From an uncultured Cellulosilyticum sp. (GTDB lineage: Bacteria > Bacillota > Clostridia > Lachnospirales > Cellulosilyticaceae), in NCBI GenBank assembly GCA_934725855.1, contig CAKVCL010000001.1, forward strand, positions 124,001 through 188,000: DNA of 64,000 bases, read 5' to 3'. The position numbers and the translations under genes were made by a program. Shown piece by piece: positions 51,654 to 58,958 of the stretch (within the stretch, counting starts at the first letter, position 1; each line of letters opens with the position of its first letter). Below the pieces are notes generated by a model, which saw only the letters and a list, made by a program, of their open reading frames with translations, had not been told where the DNA came from and did not search any database.

Positions 51654-54341
51654 TTATTCATCTTTGTTTTTCTTAAATAAACGCTTTGCCTCATCCGAAA
51701 GATGATCTTCTAAATAATTAGGCGTATTTTCCTTCTTACTTTCGTAACGACTCATCATTTCTTGATGTACCTCATTCATGTGAACTTTCAGTTCCCTTGC
51801 GGATAAAAGCTCACAGCCTTGCCCACGAATAATAATTTGCTCTAACCCATCAGAAGTAGCTACTGTTATGCGATAATGGGCATGATGTGTATGGGTAAAC
51901 TTTTCAATATATTGATCCGCTGTTTCCGCTTCTTTTGTATAGACCACATGAATATTCTGATAATCCATGACTTCTGTTTGATGACCTACAATGCGGTATG
52001 CATCAAACACCACAATAATCTCACATTTACGAATGCCTTGATAATTACATAATAAATCTAAGAGCTTAATGCGGGCTGCATCCATATTTTCTTTCGCTAG
52101 CTCTTTAAGATCCTCCCACGCAAAAATAATATTATAGCCATCCACTAACAAATAAGGGGGGAGATTTTTATCCAGATAACTTCTCTTAGTTGGCGCTGTA
52201 GACTCATAATAGCTTTCATGCGCTGTTTTAACTTTTTTCCAAACGGACTTGTCACCTTTGTTGGCATAATAAGTGCGCTTCATAATCTCATCAATTTCCT
52301 CTAAATCAATGACTCTTTCTTCATAAACTGTCGTATCCTTTTCGGCACCTACTTCTAACTCTAGCGTTTTTTTTGGCTTTAAATAGCTTTCAAGATGCAT
52401 ATGTGATTTCACTTCATTCCAAGAGACTAAATATCCTGAACCATGACTACAAAAAACAGAGCCCGTTGGGTTTTGCAAGTCACGTTCTGGGTCATAGTGC
52501 CTACTTGCAATGACTTCTTCGGCGTTATGGCAAGGAAAATAACCTTTTAAAGTGCAAAACAGTTGACCTTGCCCTTTGGTATAAGCAATCACTTCTTTTT
52601 GATAGTTACGCATCGTCACAATAGGGGCACTTCCTACTAAAGTCACTCTATCTGCCTCTGTTTTCGTAATCTGTGAGGTGCCTTGCATCTTTTCAATATC
52701 CGTCATGGCACGACCCACCATCTTTTCAGGTATAGCTAATTCAAATGCATAATAAGGCTCTAGTAAAACAGACTTAGCTTCCATTAAGCCTTGCCTTACT
52801 GCTCGATAAGTGGCTTCTCTAAAGTCGCCACCTTCTGTATGCTTTTTATGTGCCTTTCCTTTAACGAGTGTGATTTTAACATCCGTTATCATAGCACCTG
52901 TTAAAACTCCTTTATGTGGTTTTTCTTGAAGATGGGTTAATATCAATCTCTGCCAGTTTTTATCGAGTTCATCTTCACTACACTTCGTTTCAAAAGATAC
53001 TCCGCTTCCTGACGGTGCTGGCTCTATCAGCACATGCACCTCTGCATAATGTCGTAATGGTTCAAAATGACCTACACCTTCCACCACCTCTTCAATCGTT
53101 TCCTTATATAAAATCGTTCCTGTTCCAAAGGTGACTTCTATTCCAAAACGTTCCAAAATCAAGCTTTGCAGCACCTCAATTTGCACTTCTCCCATAATTT
53201 GAGCTTCTATTTCTTGTAAAGCTTCATTCCAAATGATATGAAGTTCTGGCTCTTCCTCTTCAAGCTGACGTAATTTAGGGAGCATCAGCTTTGGGTCACA
53301 TCCATTAGGTAAAATAATCTGATAAGATAAAACAGGTGCTAAAACAGGTGCCGTATCTTTTTCCACATAGCCTAACCCTTCTCCAGGTTTTGTTTGTGTT
53401 AAACCGGTTACAGCGCAAATGCTCCCCGCGCCAGCCTCTTGAACCATTTCAAACTTGTCCCCTGAATAAAGGCGAATCTGATTGACCTTTTCTTCCCATA
53501 AAACTTCTTCCTTTTCACCCTCCATAAGCGGCTTCATTCGCCGAGATAAGGTATCCTTTACTTTTAAAGTGCCCCCCACAATTTTCATATAAGTTAAGCG
53601 GCTTCCCTGCTCATCTCTTGCAATTTTAAATACTTTAGCGCCAAATACTTTAGGATATTCTGGCATGATCATATGTTCTTCTAATGCCTTTATAAAAGTT
53701 TCTACCCCCTCTAGCTTTAAAGCTGAACCAAAAAAGCATGGAAAAATTTGACGCTTACTAATCGCCTCATTAATAGCCTTGTCACTGATGCAATCCTTTT
53801 CCAAATATTCTTCCATTAACTCTTCATCACATAAAGCAATCTCTTCGTAAAAGGCACTATCCTTTTTATCACTAAAAACGATGCAGTGCTCACTTAAGTC
53901 CCGTTTAAGCGCTTCTATAAGTGCCTTTGAATCGGTTCCTACTTGATCCATTTTATTAATAAACAAAAACGTTGGGATATGATAAAGCTTTAAAAGTCTC
54001 CATAAAGTATGGGTATGCCCTTGAATACCATCTGCCCCGCTAATAACCAAAATCGCATAATCTAATACCTGAAGTGTGCGTTCCATTTCTGCTGAAAAAT
54101 CCACATGCCCTGGTGTATCTAGTAAAGCGACCTCTGTATCTCCTATTTCAAACTGAGCTTGCTTTGAAAAAATAGTAATGCCTCTTGCTTTTTCAAGGGC
54201 ATAAGTATCTAAATAAGCGTCTTTATTATCCACACGCCCCAGCTTTCGAATTTTTCCACTTAAATAAAGCATACTTTCTGACAAAGTGGTTTTCCCTGAA
54301 TCCACATGTGCCACAATGCCTATGACGATTTTCTTCTTCAT
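51654..54341 (-). CDS. ribosomal-protection-type GTPase fused to YacP/Rae1-like NYN RNase
   Basis: 895 aa; Tet(M)-type ribosomal protection proteins are about 640. The EF-G-like N-terminal part has G1 AHVDSGKTT, G3 DTPGHVDF, G4 NKMD and GSAL, then domains II-V (PSGSGVSFET, LLEPYYAFELAIP, LVGSAPI, FCTLKGYFPCH). After a charged linker (about 650-725) residues 730-870 form a complete NYN/PIN-like domain of the YacP (Rae1) family: LLVDGYNII, VVFDAYR, EAETADQYIE and ATSDGLEQ supply the acidic residues; SAREL is also kept. Rae1 is a ribosome-associated endoribonuclease cutting mRNA in the A site. The fusion may clear drug-blocked or stalled ribosomes. Real tetracycline resistance is unproven. AAGGA lies 14 nt upstream, with a 4-codon ORF between. 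Confidence 0.9.
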   Translation of the reverse strand: MKKKIVIGIVAHVDSGKTTLSESMLYLSGKIRKLGRVDNKDAYLDTYALEKARGITIFSKQAQFEIGDTEVALLDTPGHVDFSAEMERTLQVLDYAILVISGADGIQGHTHTLWRLLKLYHIPTFLFINKMDQVGTDSKALIEALKRDLSEHCIVFSDKKDSAFYEEIALCDEELMEEYLEKDCISDKAINEAISKRQIFPCFFGSALKLEGVETFIKALEEHMIMPEYPKVFGAKVFKIARDEQGSRLTYMKIVGGTLKVKDTLSRRMKPLMEGEKEEVLWEEKVNQIRLYSGDKFEMVQEAGAGSICAVTGLTQTKPGEGLGYVEKDTAPVLAPVLSYQIILPNGCDPKLMLPKLRQLEEEEPELHIIWNEALQEIEAQIMGEVQIEVLQSLILERFGIEVTFGTGTILYKETIEEVVEGVGHFEPLRHYAEVHVLIEPAPSGSGVSFETKCSEDELDKNWQRLILTHLQEKPHKGVLTGAMITDVKITLVKGKAHKKHTEGGDFREATYRAVRQGLMEAKSVLLEPYYAFELAIPEKMVGRAMTDIEKMQGTSQITKTEADRVTLVGSAPIVTMRNYQKEVIAYTKGQGQLFCTLKGYFPCHNAEEVIASRHYDPERDLQNPTGSVFCSHGSGYLVSWNEVKSHMHLESYLKPKKTLELEVGAEKDTTVYEERVIDLEEIDEIMKRTYYANKGDKSVWKKVKTAHESYYESTAPTKRSYLDKNLPPYLLVDGYNIIFAWEDLKELAKENMDAARIKLLDLLCNYQGIRKCEIIVVFDAYRIVGHQTEVMDYQNIHVVYTKEAETADQYIEKFTHTHHAHYRITVATSDGLEQIIIRGQGCELLSARELKVHMNEVHQEMMSRYESKKENTPNYLEDHLSDEAKRLFKKNKDE

Positions 54342-54352
54342 GTTGTTTTCAT
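54338..54352 (-). promoter_or_regulatory. possible 4-codon leader ORF overlapping the GTPase-NYN start
   Basis: Minus strand ATG AAA ACA ACA TGA starts 3 nt after AAGGA; its stop overlaps the main ATG (ATGA). The main ATG is 14 nt from that RBS, rather far, so translation may be coupled to this mini-ORF. May equally be chance. Confidence 0.3.
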
Positions 54353-54461
54353 TAATCCTTCCTTAAAATTCGTTTAAGCATTTTTACTCTTAATGTTTAT
54401 TTTATCATATCCTTTGGTTTTTCAGATAATAATTTTGTTTTTTTATCCTTTTTCTTCATCA

Positions 54462-54505
54462 AAAGAACCTAGAAAATGAGTTATCGTCCATTTTCTAGGT
54501 TCTTT
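54462..54505. terminator. terminator of the tetR pseudogene region
   Basis: AAAGAACCTAGAAAATG and CATTTTCTAGGTTCTTT form a 17-bp perfect stem between the pseudogene and the GTPase-NYN gene. Confidence 0.88.
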
Positions 54506-54534
54506 ATTAATTGGATATTGATGTCTTATGTTTT

Positions 54535-55169
54535 TTATTCATGTTGTTCTAATTGTTGGACGGATTTGATTTGATAAAGTCCCATAGAAACAAGTGTTAA
54601 GAGCCTCCCTGCTACCATAATTAAAAAGCCTGTTCCTCTTCCACTTCCAACCCCTATAAGCTTACCCACACTTCCTCTGCAAGATAGCCTCCTTCTAAAA
54701 AGAAGGGGTGTAAAAATATAATCGGCTAAAATGCCTTCTCTCACACCTTCTTCTACCAGTTTAGCTAAAATAGGTGTCACACTTGCAATGATTGTGCCTT
54801 GTACCCTTTGGTGTAATAAACTATTTTCCACATGATGCAAATTTTGATAAACTGCATCATTTTCTTCATGATATTGCTTAATATTAAGCGCCTTGATCAC
54901 CTTTACCATACGCTGGGTCACTGAAGCATTCTCACATTTTGTGGCCGTTTTAGCAGCTTGGATAATTTCTTTATTATAACGCTCTACCAACTACCAAGGC
55001 TTCTAAAATATCTTGTTTCGATTTAAAGTGGTAATACAAGGTTCCTCTTGCAATGCCTACCCTTTCTAAGATTTCATTGGTACTGGTTTTTCATAACCTT
55101 TTTCATTAAAAAGCTGATCTGCCACATCCAGTATTTCATTTTTTCTTCTGCTTCTTTTACAATTCTCAT
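54535..55169 (-). pseudogene. TetR-family regulator, multiply frameshifted
   Basis: The HTH can be read only by changing frame several times: MRIVKEAEE, then NEILDVADQLFNEKGYEK, then TSTNEILERVGIARGTLYYH and FKSKQDILEALVV, then ERYNKEIIQAAK. The third break coincides with a 7-bp tandem duplication (CTACCAA twice, 54984-54997). The C-terminal ~55 residues (RRRLSCRGSVGK...) also look out of frame. So this regulator is dead, unless the assembly is poor here. It is divergent from the ABC-F gene, its likely former target. Confidence 0.85.
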
Positions 55170-55197
55170 ACACTCTGCTCCTTACTCATCATCTTAC

Positions 55198-55210
55198 CGA
55201 CACACTGTCG
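55198..55210. promoter_or_regulatory. CGACA-CAC-TGTCG dyad between tetR pseudogene and ABC-F gene
   Basis: A perfect 5-bp dyad 30 bp before the pseudogene start; possible leftover TetR operator. Confidence 0.3.
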
Positions 55211-55292
55211 ATTATAAAATAAATCGTCTATTAAACAATAACTTTAATATCTTCTTTACATTTTCTTCTCCTATCTCCCCAACGTGATAGCG

Positions 55293-55321
55293 TTGAAACT
55301 GGGTTTAATGAGTGTTATACT
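55293..55321 (+). promoter_or_regulatory. promoter of the ABC-F gene
   Basis: TTGAAA, exact 17-bp spacer, TATACT, about 45 nt before the RBS AGAAAGGA of the ABC-F gene. Confidence 0.7.
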
Positions 55322-55373
55322 AGTAACCGTTAATAAAACGAGCAAAGATTTTTAGACTCAGAAAGGAACAACT

Positions 55374-57116
55374 ATGATAAAGGTTGAACATTTATCTTAT
55401 GGCTTTCCACAAAAAGATTTATTTCATGATATCAGCTTTACGCTAGAAGAAGGCCAGCATTGTGCCTTTATTGGTACAAGTGGAAGTGGTAAGAGTACAC
55501 TTGCCCAAATGATTCGACATCCTGAACCTTTTATGTATGAAGGTAAATTAGAAACCCTTCCTTCTTCAAAAATTGGCTATGTCGATCAATTTTTTGACCG
55601 TCATGAGGTATCTACTACCACTGTTTTTGACTATATTGCCTCTTATGCGATTCAGCTTCAAAATCAATTGACCGATATTTGTATGCAAATGGAAACCGCT
55701 ACGGATTTAGAGGCTTTACTGGAAGCTTATCAGGATACACTAGATGCTTATGATGCCATTGGAGGCGATGCGTTTGAAAGCCTGATTGAAAAGAAGCTTT
55801 ATTTAGCGGATTTATCTGATCGTAAAAACCTCCCACTTACAGCCTTAAGTGGTGGTGAGCTTAAGCTTGTCCAAATCATTAAAGAAATGATGACGCATCC
55901 TGCTTTGCTGATTATGGATGAACCAGATGTTTTCTTAGACTTTGAAAACCTTGGGGCACTTAAAAATCTTATTAATGCCCATAAAGGCACTTTATTAGTC
56001 ATCACACATAATCGTTACCTGCTTGGTAACTGCTTTAATAAAATTCTTCACTTAGAAAATAAAGAACTTCAAGAATATGACGGTAGTTATACGGCTTATC
56101 ATGCCTCACTTCTTGAACGTAAAATTGAACTTCAAGAACTTGCTGCAGCCGACACTGAAGAAATTAAACGTAATGAAGCACTTATCGAGCGTCTTAGAAC
56201 CGCTGCAACTGATCATGATGACCCTTCGCGTGGTAAATCATTAAAGGCACGTCTTAAAATCCAAGAACGTCTTGAAAAAAGACGTATCAAGGCACCATTT
56301 GTAGACATCAAGGAGCCTGCCATTTGCCTTGAAACCAATCATCCACTTGAAGAAGGCAATGCTTTAGAAGTTCATGGCTTATCCATTGCTTTTGATACCC
56401 CCCTTCTTGAAGAGATAGAATTTGAAATAGGGGCTCATGATAAAGTGGCTCTCATTGGGCCAAATGGAACTGGAAAATCTACTTTACTGCGTGCCATTTA
56501 TAAAAGGCAAAGCCCTGAAATCACTTACCATCCTGAAACTGAGATGGCCTATGTTTCTCAGCTTGAGAATGAAACATTAGACGAAGAAAAAACACTTCTT
56601 GAAACCTTCTTAGGTGAAGAGTTAACAACACCCGATGAGGTTTATCAGTATCTTAAAGGGTATGGTTTCCATGAAGAAATGCTAACTCAGCGTATCAAAA
56701 ATCTTTCAGGTGGTGAGAAAAACCTGCTTCAACTAGCTAAAATCGCACGCCATGATGCCAATTTACTGCTTCTAGATGAGCCAACTAGTCATCTTGATAC
56801 GTACGCTCAAGTAGCTCTTGAAAAAGCCATTCAAAATTATAATGGTGCTATTTTAATGATTTCTCATGATTTTTACTCTATTGCGCACTGTATGGATTAT
56901 ATTTTATATATTGATGACCATCATATTCGACGTGTGAGTATGCGTAAGTTTAGAAAAATGATTTATGCCCGTTATTTTGATAAAGATTATTTAGAAATCG
57001 AACAGAAGAAAAAAGAATTGGAGCTTAAGATTGCAAAAGCACTTAAATCAGAAGATTTTTCCGAGGCTAAAAACTTATTTGAGGCGCTTAAACCGCTTAT
57101 TCCTTCTTATATTTAA
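55374..57116 (+). CDS. ABC-F family ATP-binding protein
   Basis: 580 aa, cytoplasmic, with two ATPase domains and no membrane part; ABC-F proteins bind the ribosomal E site and help stalled or antibiotic-blocked ribosomes. NBD1: GTSGSGKST, signature LSGGELKLVQ, Walker B LLIMDEPDVFLD. The interdomain linker (about 235-325) is rich in charged residues. NBD2: GPNGTGKST, LSGGEKNLLQLAKI, LLLLDEPTSHLD. A basic C-terminal coiled-coil tail (EIEQKKKELELKIAKAL) resembles the YheS/Uup type. Divergent from the tetR pseudogene and about 1 kb from the GTPase-NYN gene. Whether it gives resistance or is a housekeeping translation factor is open. Confidence 0.9.
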   Translation: MIKVEHLSYGFPQKDLFHDISFTLEEGQHCAFIGTSGSGKSTLAQMIRHPEPFMYEGKLETLPSSKIGYVDQFFDRHEVSTTTVFDYIASYAIQLQNQLTDICMQMETATDLEALLEAYQDTLDAYDAIGGDAFESLIEKKLYLADLSDRKNLPLTALSGGELKLVQIIKEMMTHPALLIMDEPDVFLDFENLGALKNLINAHKGTLLVITHNRYLLGNCFNKILHLENKELQEYDGSYTAYHASLLERKIELQELAAADTEEIKRNEALIERLRTAATDHDDPSRGKSLKARLKIQERLEKRRIKAPFVDIKEPAICLETNHPLEEGNALEVHGLSIAFDTPLLEEIEFEIGAHDKVALIGPNGTGKSTLLRAIYKRQSPEITYHPETEMAYVSQLENETLDEEKTLLETFLGEELTTPDEVYQYLKGYGFHEEMLTQRIKNLSGGEKNLLQLAKIARHDANLLLLDEPTSHLDTYAQVALEKAIQNYNGAILMISHDFYSIAHCMDYILYIDDHHIRRVSMRKFRKMIYARYFDKDYLEIEQKKKELELKIAKALKSEDFSEAKNLFEALKPLIPSYI

Positions 57117-57134
57117 ATCGCAGACTGCCTTTAC

Positions 57135-57181
57135 AAAAAACTCAAGAAATGGACTTTGTATTGTCCTTTCTTGAGTTTTTT
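57135..57181 (+). terminator. terminator of the ABC-F gene
   Basis: AAAAAACTCAAGAAA pairs with TTTCTTGAGTTTTTT; inner GGAC/GTCC pair. Confidence 0.92.
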
Positions 57182-57284
57182 CTTGCACCAGACGTCTATT
57201 TCTAACATTGACATCTTACAAAGGGTGCTATATAATTTTGCTATTTATAAAGCTTACTACTTAATATAGAAAGGATTGATTTTC

Positions 57285-58091
57285 ATGTTTACAAGATGGG
57301 AACACTCAGATTATCCCTATCTTTACGATACACATGTTCATACACATGAAGGCAGTGCATGTGGTAAAAATACAGCTGCTGAAATGGTTAGGGCTTATAA
57401 AAAAGCAAACTATACAGGCATTATCATTACCGACCACTTTTTCTATGGGAATACAGCCATTGATCGCATGCTTGATTGGTCTGACTGGGTAAATGCCTTT
57501 TGCTTAGGCTATGAGCATGCCTATGAAGAAGTTAAAAAAATAGGTCTAAATGTGCTATTTGGTTGGGAATCTGGCTATCAAGGCACAGAATTTTTAATTT
57601 ATGGTCTTGATAAACAATGGCTCTTATCCCACCCTGAAATCAAAGATGCAACGATTCCAGAGCAGTTTACTCTTGTCCATGAGGGAGGCGGCATGGTGAT
57701 TCATGCCCATCCTTATCGAGAAGAACCTTATATTGATACCATTCGCCTTTTCCCCGAATTTGTAGATGGTGTAGAAGTGCTAAATGCTTGTCATTCTAAT
57801 TCACACAGTCCTTCTCATTACAATGTTGCTTTTGATCAACAGGCTGCTACCTATGCCCTTTCGCATCATTTTCCAGTAACGGCTGGTTCAGATATGCACC
57901 ATACTTCTCTTTTCGGGGGTGGCATGGCATTTCATCATCCACTAAGCACCATCCAAGACTATATCACAGCTGTTCAAATAAAGAAAACTTATCTACTTAC
58001 TAATGGTGAACAAACCTTTTTAATTTTTTCATCATACTCTTTTGCATTAAATACAGAGGTATTATCTTTCATTCTTTTACCTTCTTTCTGA
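57285..58091 (+). CDS. PHP-domain phosphoesterase with replaced C-terminus
   Basis: 268 aa. Polymerase/histidinol-phosphatase superfamily metal hydrolase: DTHVHTHEG (metal motif 1), IIITDHFF, VIHAHPYRE and the late SDMHH. The start at 57285 follows AGAAAGGA. About residue 243 onward (TFLIFSSYSFALNTEV...) is merely the antisense of a methyltransferase fragment on the minus strand, so the original 3' end seems to have been deleted. The catalytic motifs remain, so the protein could still work. Substrate unknown. Confidence 0.75.
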   Translation: MFTRWEHSDYPYLYDTHVHTHEGSACGKNTAAEMVRAYKKANYTGIIITDHFFYGNTAIDRMLDWSDWVNAFCLGYEHAYEEVKKIGLNVLFGWESGYQGTEFLIYGLDKQWLLSHPEIKDATIPEQFTLVHEGGGMVIHAHPYREEPYIDTIRLFPEFVDGVEVLNACHSNSHSPSHYNVAFDQQAATYALSHHFPVTAGSDMHHTSLFGGGMAFHHPLSTIQDYITAVQIKKTYLLTNGEQTFLIFSSYSFALNTEVLSFILLPSF

Positions 58092-58183
58092 TAACCTAAG
58101 CGATCACTTATTGTTTTACCTAATGTAGAAGTCCCTGAACCTGATGCCCCATAAATATGAATGACTTGACGTTTTTCTTCCAT
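58014..58183 (-). pseudogene. fused fragments: P-loop kinase N-terminus and methyltransferase N-terminus
   Basis: The minus-strand frame starts with a proper RBS (GGAGG) and MEEKRQVIHIYGASGSGTST, the P-loop of a small kinase, but only ~32 residues of it remain (to ISDRLGYQ). It then passes in frame into a second start with its own RBS (GAAGGT) whose product MKDNTSVFNAKEYDEKIKKV looks like the N-terminus of a class I SAM methyltransferase. That piece is cut after ~20 residues where it meets the antisense of the PHP gene. Two deletion joints are thus visible, near 58085 and 58014. Confidence 0.6.
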
Positions 58184-58744
58184 TTAATTTTCCTCCAAAG
58201 CTGCTTTTATTGCCTTTGCAATTTGCTTCATCTCCAATGGATTGACTTTACAAACTAATCGATCATAAGTATAAAGTCCATTGATTTCTGTTTCTACATC
58301 TGAAAGCTGTGTATAAATACAACCACATAAGCCTTCCTTTATAGAAGGAATCACTGCTTCATCATACAAGCTCTTGATACGCTTCATCAGCTGCTCCTCG
58401 GTACCTGCTTTTCCGTAATCATAGGTATGTTTTGCATGATAGAGATGACCAGAAATTTTCCTTGTATAGCCCCCACACTCGCTTAAAAAGACGGGGCGCT
58501 CTTTTGAATAAAGCTTTTTATGCTTAAAATACATATGTACACTTTCAAAATCACTTTCTTTTTGATGAAACCAGCCTGAAGTTGCATCATACAGTCTAGA
58601 GGGGTCCACTTGTTTAAAATATTTATAAAGACGATCCGCATCAAACTGTCCCCAGCCTTCATTAAAAATCGTATAACCTATAATACAAGGATGATTCATT
58701 AAATGCTGTATCATTTGAGAGCCCTGTTTTTCAAAAAATGCTTT
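58184..58744 (-). pseudogene. C-terminal fragment of a glycoside hydrolase family 2 enzyme
   Basis: About 185 codons of a GH2 catalytic barrel: the acid/base motif FNEGWGQF and the nucleophile motif LSECGGY are both present, and the end ALKE-like tail with stop is natural. The sugar-binding domains and the first half of the barrel, several hundred residues in complete enzymes, are absent. The coding match ends near 58744, where stops appear in frame. Just upstream (58745-58800) another frame reads NTPLIEELPMALECKV, which resembles a flavin-reductase piece. Its stop is directly followed by the kinase fragment start. Confidence 0.72.
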
Positions 58745-58958
58745 ACTTTACATTCAAGTGCCATTGGCAGTTCTTCAATAAGTGGTGTATTAATGAATCA
58801 TTTCTTAAACTTTCCCTGTTTATAGCCTATGCAATAACAAAAATCACTGTATGATGATTCCTTGTATTTTGTCATATTTTATTATATTTTAAAAGGATTG
58901 CTATCTCAATAACTATATCTATAGAAAAAAACAACTCCTTCTCTATAATTCATAATAC

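Noticed and set aside
51654..54341. Tetracycline-resistance gene (tetM/O/W) on a mobile element
   Set aside because: The GTPase part is diverged, it carries an additional RNase domain, codon use matches the surroundings, and there are no conjugation, integrase or transposase genes nearby.
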